Part shown: in pieces, positions 44,643 to 59,700 of the stretch
How the letters are laid out: each line of letters opens with the position of its first letter
Numbering within the stretch: position 1 is the stretch's first letter
Assembly: GCA_027627225.1 (NCBI GenBank)
Contig: JAPFQT010000424.1
Location: 61,001 to 125,000 of the forward strand
DNA length: 64,000 nucleotides
Reading direction: 5' to 3'
Source of the DNA: Congeria kusceri
Taxonomy: Eukaryota > Mollusca > Bivalvia > Myida > Dreissenidae
Notes under the pieces: model-generated
Told to the model about the DNA's origin: nothing
The model's input: only the letters and a program-made list of their open reading frames with translations
The model's database searches: none
Program-made: the position numbers and the translations under genes

Positions 44643-45964
44643 CAGTCTTCGACGTAAAGCGGTGGACCGTTGACTGAGTCCACCAAATTTTCGCTCGGTC
44701 CACCAAAAGTTTCAAGTAAACTGGACCGGCAGTCCAGCTAAGAAATTTCCCTTGATAATTTTGATACCAGAAATCTCTAAAAATGTTCAGCCAATAATTT
44801 TTGGTAAAGCTAAAATCAACTTATTTGAATCCATATTTTTACGAAAAGACGCCATAAAATTTAGTGTCAAATTCGCAACCATTGCGCTTGCGTACGCTTG
44901 TTTTTCTAAAACAAAGAACGCCTACTCTGCAATAAACACACACTCCTTCTGCATCAGCGTGTCAATTATCGATAAAATCTGTAAGCAGGAGGAGCTAGAT
45001 TTACTACAGTCACCTAGTCAGCCAATGAGAATGCATTAAATTTCCAATATGTAGATGTGTGTAGTTGATAGAATGTTTATCACCCCGTCATTGTTGGTAA
45101 AGGTGAAGAAATTTGTAACACATTTTCGTGCATGTTGTTACCTGCGTGTTTGTAACACCCACATAATAAATACAATACTACATACTAAAATAAGTCAGTA
45201 TATTATTGTTTGCAAAATGTTTACTTAAAATACGAAATGGGATGTTGACAAATTGTGTTTGCTGAATGTCAAAGGTACGTCTTCATTTGTTTTAAAAGAA
45301 AATATTGCTATGACTACAAGTGTTTTCTAATGAACGAGCTATACTAAAGTATAACTATACACTGATTACACCCAAAAATGTATGCTGCCACATTTTCACG
45401 AAAGTTAGTGAAAGTTAAGTCAGTGAAAGTAAAAATGTTTTGTTACTCAACAATGGATTTTAAAAAATAACTTGTTGGACTCAAACATTTATAGTTAAAG
45501 GAGTGGGTGGGGAGGGGGGGCTTTGGTAACAATTACTGGGACCCCAACTCTTTAGGAGTAGGGAGTCCATGTTCTGCAATCCTAGCGAGTGGAGCAGTTT
45601 CCATTTGATCTGCGCATTCAAGTAAATTTCATCCCCGGTACCAGCTCGGCCATTTGGGCCAGTACTGAACTCAAATAGGCCTGGTATACTTGATTTAACT
45701 GGCGATCTTGTATTAATATTTTGCCATATTTTTATTGAGAGTGAATGTAATAAATACATGATTTATGTTAGAATAAAAGTATAAAAACCATAATTGCTTT
45801 CATTTTATTTTTTTTATAAAATCATTGATGCTGTATATGTACGTAAGAGTGAATGAAAATCTACAAACAAATTGTGGTCCACTAAATCGTTGTACAGTCC
45901 AGTTGATTTAGCTGGTTCGGTGGACCGAGGGTCCACTGCTTTTAAAACTTATTCGTGAAGACTG
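44643..45964. mobile_element. Non-autonomous transposon with 6-bp target duplication
   Basis: The ends CAGTCTTC and GAAGACTG are perfect 8-bp inverted termini. Inside, GCGGTGGACC and, on the opposite end, GCAGTGGACC plus GGTCCACC blocks extend the symmetry. GCAATA flanks both sides (44637-44642, 45965-45970). The 1322-bp body has no transposase; a 95-codon open stretch near 44752 is not convincing. The 6-bp duplication does not fit the 8 bp typical of hAT, so the superfamily is open. Its right end lies about 35 bases from the satellite array. Confidence 0.65.
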
Positions 45965-46689
45965 GCAATATAACAAATTATTTTAAGTATCAAAAACATA
46001 TTGTTACACAGAAACAACAACATTAATAGCTGTTAATTTGTACTAGAACAAGGCACATATCGGTCAGTTTCCCGGGTTATATTCTATACAGTAGCGATAA
46101 CCACATATTGTTACACAGAAACAACAACATTAATAGCTGTTAATTTGTACTAGAACAAGGCACATATCGGTCAGTTTCCCTGGTTATATTCTATACAGTA
46201 GCTATAACCACCTATTGTTACACAGAAACAACAACATTAATAGCTGTTAATTTGTACTAGAACAAGGCACATATCGGTCAGTTTCCCTGGTTATATTCTA
46301 TACTGTAGCGATAACCACCTATTGTTACACAGAAACAACAACATTAATAGCTGTTAATTTGTACTAGAACAAGGCACATATCGGTCAGTTTCCCTGGTTA
46401 TATTCTATACAGTAGCGATAACCACCTATTGTTACACAGAAACAACAACATTAATAGCTGTTAATTGGTACTAGAACAAGGCACATATCGGTCAGGTTCC
46501 CTGGTTATATTCTATACAGTAGCGATAACCACCTATTGTTACACAGAAACAACAACATTAATAGCTGTTAATTTGTACAAGAACAAGGCACATATCGGTC
46601 AGTTTCCCTGTTTATATTCTATACAGTAGCGATAACCACCTATTGTTACACAGAAACTACAACATTAATAGCTGTTAATTTGTACTAGA

Positions 46690-48760
46690 ACAAGGCACAT
46701 ATCGGTCAGTTTCCCTGTTTATATTCTATACAGTAGAGATAACCACCTATTGTTACACAGAAACAACAACATTAATAGCTGTTAATTTGTACTAGAGCAA
46801 GGCACATATCGGTCAGTTTCCCTGGTTATATTCTATACAGTAGCGATAACCACCTATTGTTACACAGAAACAACAACATTAACAGCTGTTAATTTGTACT
46901 AGAACAAGGCACATATCGGTCAGTTTCCCAGGTTATATTCTATACTGTAGCTATAACCACCTATTGTTACACAGAAACAACAACATTAATAGCTGTCAAT
47001 TTGTACTAGAACAAGGCACATATCGGTCAGTTTTCCTGTTTATATTCTATACAGTAGCGATAATCACCTATTGTTACACAGAAACAACAACATTAATAGC
47101 TGTTAATTTGTACAAGAACAAGGCACATATCGGTCAGTTTCCCTGTTTATATTCTATACAGTTGCGATAACCACCTATTGATACACAGAAACAACAACAT
47201 TAATAGCTGTTAATTTGTACTAGAACAAGGCACATATCGGTCAGTTTCCCTGGTTATATTCTATACAGTAGCGATAACCACCTATTGTTACACAGAAACA
47301 ACAACATTAATAGCTGTTAATTTGTACTAGAACAAGGCAAATATCGGTCAGTTTCCCTGGTTATATTCTATACAGTAGCGATAACCACCTATTGTTACAC
47401 AGAAACAACAACATTAATAGCTGTCAATTTGTACTAGAACAAGGCACATATCGGTCAGTTTCCATGGTTATATTCTATACAGTAGCGATAACCACCTATT
47501 GTTACACAGAAACAACAACATTAATAGCTGTTAATTTGTACTAGAACAAGGCACATATCGGTCAGTTTCCCTGGTTATATTCTATACAGTAGCGATAACC
47601 ACCTATTGTTACACAGAAACAACAACATTAAAGGTGTTAATTTGTACTAGAACAAGGCACATATCGGTCAGTTTCCCTGGTTATATTCTATACTGTAGCG
47701 ATAACCACCTATTGTTACACAGAAACAACAACATTAATAGCTGTTAATTTGTACTAGAACAAGGCACATATCGGTCAGTTTCCCTGTTTATATTCTATAC
47801 AGAAGATATAACCACCTATTGTTACACAGAAACAACAACATTAATAGCTGTTAATTTGTACTAGAGCAAGGCACATATCGGTCAGTTTCCCTGGTTATAT
47901 TCTATACAGTAGCGATAACCACCTATTTTTACACAGAAACAACAACATTAACAGCTGTTAATTTGTACTAGAACAAGGCACATATCGGTCAGTTTCCCTG
48001 GTTATATTCTATACTGTAGCTATAACCACCTATTGTTACACAGAAACAACAACATTAATAGCTGTTAATTTGTACTAGAACAAGGCACATATCGGTCAGT
48101 TTTCCTGTTTATATTCTATACAGTAGCGATAATCACCTATTGTTACACAGAAACAACAACATTAATAGCTGTTAATTTGTACAAGAACAAGGCACATATC
48201 GGTCAGTTTCCCTGTTTATATTCTATACAGTAGCGATAACCACCTATTGATACACAGAAACAACAACATTAATAGCTGTTAATTTGTACTAGAACAAGGC
48301 ACATATCGGTCAGTTTCCCTGGTTATATTCTATACAGTAGCGATAACCACCTATTGTTACACAGAAACAACAACATTAATAGCTGTTAATTTGTACTAGA
48401 ACAAGGCAAATATCGGTCAGTTTCCCTGGTTATATTCTATACAGTAGCGATAACCACCTATTGTTACACAGAAACAACAACATTAATAGCTGTTAATTTG
48501 TACTAGAACAAGGCACATATCGGTCAGTTTCCATGGTTATATTCTATACAGTAGCGATAACCACCTATTGTTACACAGAAACAACAACATTAATAGCTGT
48601 TAATTTGTACTAGAACAAGGCACATATCGGTCAGTTTCCCTGGTTATATTCTATACAGTAGCGATAACCACCTATTGTTACACAGAATCAACAACATTAA
48701 TAGCTGTTAATTTGTACTAGAACAAGGCACATATCGGTCAGTTTCTCCTGATTATATTCT
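46690..48760 (+). repeat. Higher-order repeat: ten monomers duplicated, offset 1069 bp
   Basis: Rare variants recur at a fixed distance: CTAGAGCAAGG at 46792 and 47861, TTGATACAC at 47178 and 48247, AACAAGGCAAATATC at 47331 and 48400, CCATGGTTAT at 47462 and 48531. This marks a tandem duplication of ten 107-bp monomers (1070 less one base). Confidence 0.85.
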
Positions 48761-49849
48761 ATACAGTAGCGATAACCACCTATTGTTACACAGAAACAAC
48801 AACATTAATAGCTGTTAATTTGTACTAGAAATAGGCACATATCGGTCAGTTTCCCTGGTTATATTCTATACAGTAGTTATAACCACCTATTGTTACACAG
48901 AAACAACAACATTAATAGCTGTTAATTTGTACTAGAACAAGGCACATATCGGTCAGTTTCCCTGGTTATATTCTATACAGTAGCGATAACCACCTATTGT
49001 TACACAGAAACAACAACATTAATAGCTGTTAATTTGTACTAGAACAAGGCACATATCGGTCAGTTTCCCTGTTTATATTCTATACAGTAGCGATAACCAC
49101 CTATTGTTACACAGAAACAACAACATTAATAGCTGTTAATTTGTACTAGAACAAGGCACATATCGGTCAGTTTCCCTGTTTATATTCTATACAGAAGCGA
49201 TAACCACCTATTTTTACACAGAAACAACAACATTAATAGCTGTTAATTTGTACTAGAACAAGGCACATATCTGTCAGTTTCCCTGTTTATATTCTATTCT
49301 GTAGCGATAACCACCTATTGTTACACAGAAACAACAACATTAATAGTTGTTAATTTGTACTAGAACAAGGCACATATCGGTCAGTTTCCCTGTTTATATT
49401 CTATACTGTAGCGATAACCACCTATTGTTACACAGAAACAACAACATTAATAGCTGTTAATTTGTACTAGAACAAGGCACATATCGGTCAGTTTCCCTGG
49501 TTATATGCAATACAGTAGCAATAACCACCTATTGTTACTCAGAAACAACAACATTAATAGCTGTTAATTTGTACTAGAACAAGGCACATATCGGTCAGTT
49601 TCCCTGTTTATATTCTATACAGTAGCTATAACCACCTATTGTTACACAGAAACAACAACATTAATAGCTGTTAATTTGTACTAGAACAAGGCACATATCG
49701 GTCAGTTTCCCTGTTTATATTCTATACAGTAGCGATAACCACCTATTGTTACAGAAACAACAACATTAATAGCTGTTAATTTGTACTAGAACAAGGCACA
49801 TATCGGTCAGTTTCCCTGGTTATATTCTATTCTGTAGCGATAACCACCT

Positions 49850-52800
49850 ATTGTTACACAGAAACAACAACATTAATAGCTGTTAATTTGTAATAGAACA
49901 AGGCACATATCGGTCAGTTTTCCTGGTTATATTCTATATAGTAGCGATAACCACCTATTGTTACACAGAAACAACAACATTAATAGCTGTTAATTTGTAC
50001 TAGAACAAGGCACATATCGGTCAGTTTCCCTGGCTATATTCTATACTGTAGCGATAACAACCTATTGTTACACAGAAACAACAACATTAATAGCTGTTAA
50101 TTTGTACTAGAACAAGGCACATATCGGTCAGTTTCCCTGTTTATATTCTATACAGTAGCGATAACCACCTATTGTTACACAGAAACAACAATATTAATAG
50201 CTGTTAATTTGTACTAGAACATGGCACATATCGTTCAGTTTCCCTGTTTATATTCTATACAGTAGCGATAACCACCTTTGTTACACAGATACAACAACAT
50301 TAATAGCTGTTAATTTGTACTAGAACAAGGCACATATCGGTCAGTTTCCCTGTTTATATTCTATACTGTAGCGATAACCACCTATTGTTACACAGAAACA
50401 ACAACATTAATAGCTGTTAATTTGTACTAGAACAAGGCACATATCGGTCAGTTTCCCCTGTTTATATTCTATACAGTAGCGATAACCACCTATTGTTACA
50501 CAGAAACAACAACATTAATAGCTGTTAATTTGTACTAGAACAAGGCACATATCGGTCAGTTTCCCTGGTTATATTCTATTCTGTAGCGATAACCACCTAT
50601 TGTTACACAGAAACAACAACATTAATAGCTGTTAATTTGTAATAGAACAAGGCACATATCGGTCAGTTTTCCTGGTTATATTCTATATAGTAGCGATAAC
50701 CACCTATTGTTACACAGAAACAACAACATTAATAGCTGTTAATTTGTACTAGAACAAGGCACATATCGGTCAGTTTCCCTGGCTATATTCTATACTGTAG
50801 CGATAACAACCTATTGTTACACAGAAACAACAACATTAATAGCTGTTAATTTGTACTAGAACAAGGCACATATCGGTCAGTTTCCCTGTTTATATTCTAT
50901 ACAGTAGCGATAACCACCTATTGTTACACAGAAACAACAACATTAATAGCTGTTAATTTGTACTAGAACATGGCACATATCGTTCAGTTTCCCTGTTTAT
51001 ATTCTATACAGTAGCGATAACCACCTTTGTTACACAGATACAACAACATTAATAGCTGTTAATTTGTACTAGAACAAGGCACATATCGGTCAGTTTCCCT
51101 GTTTATATTCTATACTGTAGCGATAACCACCTATTGTTACACAGAAACAACAACATTATTAGCTGTTAATTTGTACTAGAACAAGGCACATATCGGTCAG
51201 TTTCCCTGGTTATATTCTATACTGTAGCGATAACCACCTATTGTTACACAGAAACAACAACATTAATAGCTGTTAATTTGTACTAGAACAAGGCACATAT
51301 CGGTCAGTTTCCCTGTTTATATTCTATACAGTAGCTATAACCACCTATTGTTACACAGAAACAACAACATTAATAGCTTTTAATTTGTACTAGAACAAGG
51401 CACATATCGGTCAGTTTCCCTGGTTATATTCTATACAGTAGCGATAACCACCTATTGTTACACAGAAACAACAACATTAATAGCTGTTAATTTGTACTAG
51501 AACAAGGCACATATCGGTCAGTTTCTCTGGTTATATTCTATACTGTAGCTATAACCACCTATTGTTACACAGAAACAACAACATTAATAGCTGTTAATTT
51601 GTACTAGAACAAGGCACATATAGGTCAGTTTCCCTGTTTATATTCTATACAGTAGCTATAACCACCTATTGTTACACAGCAACAACAACATTAATAGCTG
51701 TTAATTTGTACTAGAACAAGGCACATATCGGTCAGTTTCCCTGGTTATATTCTATAATGTAGCGATAACCACCTATTGTTACACAGAAACAACAACATTA
51801 ATAGCTGTTAATTTGTGCTAGAACAAGGCACATATCGGTCAGTTTCCCTGTTTATATTCTATACAGTAGCGATAACCACCTATTGTTACACAGGAACAAC
51901 AACATTAATAGCTGTTAATTTGTACTAGAACAAGGCACATATCGGTCAGTTTCCTGGCTATATTCTATACTGTAGCGATAACAACCTATTGTTACACAGA
52001 AACAACAACATTAATAGCTGTTAATTTGTACTAGAACAAGGCACATATCGGTCAGTTTCCCTGTTTTATATTCTATACAGTAGCGATAACCACCTATTGT
52101 TACACAGAAACAACAACATAAATAGCTGTTAATTTGTACTAGAACATGGCACATATCGTTCAGTTTCCCTGTTTATATTCTATACAGTAGCGATAACCAC
52201 CTTTGTTACACAGATACAACAACATTAATAGCTGTTAATTTGTACTAGAACAAGGCACATATCGGTCAGTTTCCCTGTTTATATTCTATACTGTAGCGAT
52301 AACCACCTATTGTTACACAGAAACAACAACATTATTAGCTGTTAATTTGTACTAGAAACAAGGCACATATCGGTCAGTTTCCCTGGTTATATTCTATACT
52401 GTAGCGATAACCACCTATTGTTACACAGAAACAACAACATTAATAGCTGTTAATTTGTACTAGAACAAGGCACATATCGGTCAGTTTCCTGTTTATATTC
52501 TATACAGTAGCTATAACCACCTATTGTTACACAGAAACAACAACATTAATAGCTTTTAATTTGTACTAGAACAAGGCACATATCGGTCAGTTTCCCTGGT
52601 TATATTCTATACAGTAGCGATAACCACCTATTGTTACACAGAAACAACAACATTAATAGCTGTTAATTTGTACTAGAACAAGGCACATATCGGTCAGTTT
52701 CTCTGGTTATATTCTATACTGTAGCTATAACCACCTATTGTTACACAGAAACAACAACATTAATAGCTGTTAATTTGTACTAGAACAAGGCACATATAGG

Positions 52801-53140
52801 TCAGTTTCCCTGTTTATATTCTATACAGTAGCTATAACCACCTATTGTTACACAGCAACAACAACATTAATAGCTGTTAATTTGTACTAGAACAAGGCAC
52901 ATATCGGTCAGTTTCCCTGGTTATATTCTATAATGTAGCGATAACCCACCTATTGTTACACAGAAACAACAACATTAATAGCTGTTAATTTGTGCTAGAA
53001 CAAGGCACATATCGGTCAGTTTCCCTGTTTATATTCTATACAGTAGCGATAACCACCTATTGTTACACAGGAACAACAACATTAATAGCTGTTAATTTGT
53101 ACTAGAACAAGGCACATATCCGTCAGTTTCCCTGTTTATA
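49850..53140 (+). repeat. Higher-order repeats with offsets 749 and about 1176 bp
   Basis: TAATAGAACAAGG at 49891 and 50640, and AACATGGCACATATCGTTC at 50218 and 50967, show a seven-monomer duplication. The same AACATGGCAC returns at 52143, and GTGCTAGAAC at 51815 returns at 52992, showing an eleven-monomer duplication. Confidence 0.8.
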
Positions 53141-53749
53141 TTCTATACAGTAGCGATAACCACCTATTGTTACACAAGAAACAACAACATTAATAGCTGT
53201 TAATTTGTACTAGAACAAGGCACATATCGGTCAGTTTCCCTGGTTATATTCTATACAGTAGCGATAACCACCTATTGTTACACAGAAACAACAACATTAA
53301 TAGCTGTTAATTTGTACTAGAACAAGGCACATATCGGTCAGTTTCCCTGGTTATATTCTATACTGTAGCGATAACCACCTATTGTTACACAGAAACAACA
53401 ACATTAATAGCTGTTAATTTGTACTAGAACAAGGCACCATATCGGTAAGTTTCCCTGTTTATATTCTATACAGTAGATATAACCACCTATTGTTACACAG
53501 AAACAACAACATTAATAGCTGTTAATTTGTACTAGAACAAGGCACATATCGGTCAGTTTCCCTGTTTATATTCTATACAGTAGCGATAACCACCTATTGT
53601 TACACAGAAACAACAATATTAATAGCTGTTAATTTGTACTAGAACAAGGCACATATCGGTCAGTTTCCTGGTTATATTCTATACAGTAGCTATAACCACC
53701 TATTGTTAGACAGAAACAACAACATTAATAGCTGTTAATTTGTACTAGA

Positions 53750-56700
53750 ACAAGGCAGATATCGGTCAGTTTCCCTGTTTATATTCTATACAGTAGCGAT
53801 AACCACCTATTGTTACACAGAAACAACAACATTATTGGTGTTAATTTGTACTAGAACAAGGCACATATCGGTCAGTTTCCCTGGTTATATTCTATACTGT
53901 AGCGATAACCACCTATTGTTACACAGAAACAACAACATTAATAGCTGTTAATTTGTACTAGAACAAGGCACATATCGGTAAGTTTCCCTGTTTATATTCT
54001 ATACAGTAGATATAACCACCTATTGTTACACAGAAACAACAACATTAATAGCTGTTAATTTGTACTAGAACAAGGCACATATCGGTCAGTTTCCCTGGTT
54101 ATATTCTATACGGTAGCGATAACCACCTATTGTTTCACAGAAACAACAACATTAATAGCTGTTAATTTGTACTAGAACAAGGCACATATCGGTCAGTTTC
54201 CCTGGTTATATTCTATACTGTAGTTATAACCACCTATTGTTACACAGAAACAACAACATTAATAGCTGTTAATTTGTACTAGAACAAGGCACATATAGGT
54301 CAGTTTCCCTGTTTATATTCTATACAGAAGCTATATCCACCTATTGTTACACAGAAACAACAACACTAATAGCTGTTAATTTGTACTAGAACAAGGCACA
54401 TATCGGTCAGTTTCCCTGTTTATATTCTATACAGTAGCGATAACCACCTATTGTTACACAGAAACAACAACATTAATAGCTGTTAATTTGTACTAGAACA
54501 AGGCACATATCGGTCAGTTTCCCTGTTTATATTCTATACAGTAGCGATAACCACCAATTGTTACACAGAAACAACAACATTAATAGCTGTTAATTTGTAC
54601 TAGAACAAGGCACATATCGGTCAGTTTCCCTGTTTATATTCTATACAGTAGCGATAACCACCTATTGTTACACAGAAACAACAACATTAATAGCTGCTAA
54701 TTTGTACTAGAACAAGGCACATATCGGTCAGTTTCCCTGGTTATATTCTATACAGTAGCGATAACCACCTATTGTTACACAGAAACAACAACATTAATAG
54801 CTGTTAATTTGGTACTAGAACAAGGCACATATCGGTCAGTTTCCCTGGTTACATCCTATACAGTAGCGATAACCACCTATTGTTACACAGAATCAACAAC
54901 ATTAATAGCTGTTAATTTGTACTAGAACAAGGCACATATCGGTCAGTTTCCCTGTTTATATTCTATACAGTAGCGATAACCACCTATTGTTACACAGAAC
55001 AACAACATTAATAGCTGTTAATTTGTACTAGAACAAGGCACATATCGGTCAGTTTCCCTGGTTATATCTATACAGTAGCAATAACCGCCTATTGTTACAC
55101 AGAAACAACAACATTAATAGCTGTTAATTTGCACTTGAACAAGGCACATATCGGTCAGTTTCCCTGTTTATATTCTATACAGTAGCTATAACCACCTATT
55201 GTTACACAGAAACAACAACATTAATAGCTGTTAATTTGTACTAGAACAAGGCACATATCGGTCAGTTTCCCTGTTTATATTCTATACAGTAGCGATAACC
55301 ACCTATTGTTACACAGAAACAACAACATTAATAGCTGTTAATTTGTACTCGAACAAGGCACATATCGGTCAGTTTCCCTGGTTTATATTCTATTCTGTAG
55401 CGATAACCACCTATTGTTACACAGAAACAACAACATTAATAGCTGTTAATTTGTACTAGAACAAGGCACATATCGGTCAGTTTCCCTGGTTATATTCTAT
55501 ATAGTAGCGATAACCACCTATTGTTACACAGAACAAAACAATATAATAGCTGTTAATTTGTACTAGAACAAGGCACATATCGGTCAGTTTTCCCTGGTTA
55601 TATTCTATACTGTAGCGATAACCACCTATTGTTACACAGAAACAACAACATTAATAGCTGTTAATTTGTACTAGAACAAGGCACATATCGGTCAGTTTCC
55701 CTGTTTATATTCTATACAGTAGCGATAACCACCTATTGTTACACAGAAACAACAACATTAATAGCTGTTAATTTGTACTAGAACAAGGCACATATCGGTC
55801 AGTTTCCCTGTTTATATTCTATACAGTAGCGATAACCACCTATTATTACACAGAAACAACAACATTAATAGCTGTTAATTTGTACTAGAACAAGGCACAT
55901 ATCGGTCAGTTTCCCTGTTTATATTCTATACAGTTGCGATAAGCACCTATTGTTACACAGAAACAACAACATTAATAGCTGTTAATTTGTACTAGAACAA
56001 GGCACATATCGGTCAGTTTCCCTGGTTATATTCTATACTGTAGCGATAACCACCCATTGTTACACAGAAACAACAACATTAATAGCTGTTAATTTGTACT
56101 AGAACAAGGCACAAATCGGTCAGTTTCCCTGTTTATATTCTATACAGTTGCTATAACCACCTATTGATTACACAGAAACAACAACATTAATAGCTGTTAA
56201 TTTGTACTAGAACAAGGCACATATCGGTCCGTTTCCCTGGTTATATTCTATACAGTAGCGATAACCACCTATTGTTACACAGAAACAACAACATTAATAG
56301 CTGTTAATTTGTACTAGAACAAGGCACATATCGGTCAGTTTCCCTGGTTATATTCTATACTGTAGCTATAACCACCTATTGTTACACAGAAACAACAACA
56401 TTAATAGCTGTTAATTTGTACTAGAACAAGGCACATATAGGTCCAGTTTCCCTGTTTATATTCTATACAGTAGCTATAACCACCTATTGTTACACAGCAA
56501 CAACAACATTAATAGCTGTTAATTTGTACTAGAACAAGGCACATATCGGTCAGTTTCCCTGGTTATATTCTATACTGTAGCGATAACCACCTATTATTAC
56601 ACAGAAACAACAACATTAATAGCTGTTAATTTGTACTAGAACAAGGCACATATCGGTCAGTTTTCCCTGTTTATATTCTATTCTGTAGCGATAACCACCT

Positions 56701-59700
56701 ATTGTTACACAGATACAACAACATTAATAGCTGTTAATTTGTACTAGAACAAGGCACATATCGGTCAGTTTCCCTGGTTATATTCTATATAGTAGCGATA
56801 ACCACCTATTATTACACAGAAAAAACAACATTAATAGCTGTTAATTTGTACTAGAACAAGGCACATATCGGTCAGTTTCCCTGGTTATATTCTATACTGT
56901 AGCGATAACCACCTATTGTTACACAGAAACAACAACATTAATAGCTGTTAATTTGTACTAGAACAAGGCACATATCGGTCAGTTTCCCCTGTTTATATTC
57001 TATACAGTAGCGATAACCACCTATTGTTACACAGAAACAACAACATTAATAGCTGTTAATTTGTACTAGAACAAGGCACATATCGGTCAGTTTCCCTGGT
57101 TATATTCTATACAGTAGCGATAACCACCTATTGTTACACAGAAACAACAACATTAATAGCTGTTAATTTGTACCAGAACAAGGCACATATCGGTCAGTTT
57201 CCCTGTTTATATTCTATACAGTTGCGATAACCACATATTGTTACACAGAAACAACAACATTAATAGCTGTTAATTTGTACTAGAACAAGGCACATATCGG
57301 TCAGTTTCCCTGGTTATATTCTATATAGTAGCGATAACCACCTATTGTTACACAGAAACAACAACATTAATAGCTGTTAATTTGTACTAGAACAAGGCAC
57401 ATATCGGTCAGTTTCCCTGTTATATTCTATACAGTAGCTATAACCACCTATTTTTACACAGAAACAACAACATTAATAGCTGTTAATTTGTACTAGAACA
57501 AGGCACATAATCGGTCAGTTTCCCTGGTTATATTCTATACAGTAGCGATAACCACCTATTGTTACACAGAAACAACAACATTAATAGCTGTTAATTTGTA
57601 CTAGAACAAGGCACATATAGGTCAGTTTCCCTGTTTATATTCTATACAGTAGCTATAACCACCTATTGTAACACAGCAACAACAACATTAATAGCTGTTA
57701 ATTTGTACTAGAACAAGGCACATATCGGTCAGTTTCCCTGGTTATATTCTATACTGTAGCGATAACCACCTATTGTTACACAGAAACAACAACATTAATA
57801 GCTGTTAATTTGTACAAGAACAAGGCACATATCGGTCAGTTTCCCTGTTTATATTCTATACAGTAGCGATAACCACCTATTGTTACACTGGAACAACAAC
57901 ATTAATAGCTGTTAATTTGTACTAGAACAAGGCAGATATCGGTCAGTTTCCCTGTTTATATTCTATACAGTAGCGATAACCACCTATTGTTACACAGAAA
58001 CAACAACATTATTGGTGTTAATTTGTACTAGAACAAGGCACATATCGGTCAGTTTCCTGGTTATATTCTATACTGTAGCGATAACCACCTATTGTTACAC
58101 AGAAACAACAACATTAATAGCTGTTAATTTGTACTAGAACAAGGCACATATCGGTAAGTTTCCCTGTTTATATTCTATACAGTAGATATAACCACCTATT
58201 GTTACACAGAAACAACAACATTAATAGCTGTTAATTTGTACTAGAACAAGGCACATATCGGTCAGTTTCCCTGGTTATATTCTATACGGTAGCGATAACC
58301 ACCTATTGTTTCACAGAAACAACAACATTAATAGCTGTTAATTTGTACTAGAACAAGGCACATATCGGTCAGTTTCCCTGGTTATATTCTATACTGTAGT
58401 TATAACCACCTATTGTTACACAAAACAACAACATTAATAGCTGTTAATTTGTACTAGAACAAGGCACATATAGGTCAGTTTCCCTGTTTATATTCTATAC
58501 AGAAGCTATATCCACCTATTGTTACACAGAAACAACAACACTAATAGCTGTTAATTTGTACTAGAACAAGGCACATATCGGTCAGTTTCCCTGTTTATAT
58601 TCTATACAGTAGCGATAACCACCTATTGTTACACAGAAACAACAACATTAATAGCTGTTAATTTGTACTAGAACAAGGCACATATCGGTCAGTTTCCCTG
58701 TTTATATTCTATACAGTAGCGATAACCACCAATTGTTACACCAGAAACAACAACATTAATAGCTGTTAATTTGTACTAGAACAAGGCACATATCGGTCAG
58801 TTTCCCTGTTTATATTCTATACAGTAGCGATAACCACCTATTGTTACACAGAAACAACAACATTAATAGCTGCTAATTTGTACTAGAACAAGGCACATAT
58901 CGGTCAGTTTCCCTGGTTATATTCTATACAGTAGCGATAACCACCTATTGTTACACAGAAACAACAACATTAATAGCTGTTAATTTGTACTAGAACAAGG
59001 CACATATCGGTCAGTTTCCCTGGTTACATCCTATACAGTAGCGATAACCACCTATTGTTACACAGAATCAACAACATAATAGCTGTTAATTTGTACTAGA
59101 ACAAGGCACATATCGGTCAGTTTCCCTGTTTATATTCTATACAGTAGCGATAACCACCTATTGTTACACAGAAACAACAACATTAATAGCTGTTAATTTG
59201 TACTAGAACAAGGCACATATCGGTCAGTTTCCCTGGTTATATTCTATACAGTAGCAATAACCGCCTATTGTTACACAGAAACAACAACATTAATAGCTGT
59301 TAATTTGCACTTGAACAAGGCACATATCGGTCAGTTTCCCTGTTTATATTCTATACAGTAGCTATAACCACCTATTGTTACACAGAAACAACAACATTAA
59401 TAGCTGTTAATTTGTACTAGAACAAGGCACATATCGGTCAGTTTCCCTGTTTATATTCTATACAGTAGCGATAACCACCTATTGTTACACAGAAACAACA
59501 ACATTAATAGCTGTTAATTTGTACTCGAACAAGGCACATATCGGTCAGTTTCCCTGGTTATATTCTATTCTGTAGCGATAACCACCTATTGTTACACAGA
59601 AACAACAACATTAATAGCTGTTAATTTGTACTAGAACAAGGCACATATCGGTCAGTTTCCCTGGTTATATTCTATATAGTAGCGATAACCACCTATTGTT

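Noticed and set aside
46964..47170. Open frame across satellite monomers
   Set aside because: It arises from monomer variants that lose a stop and has no support as a gene.
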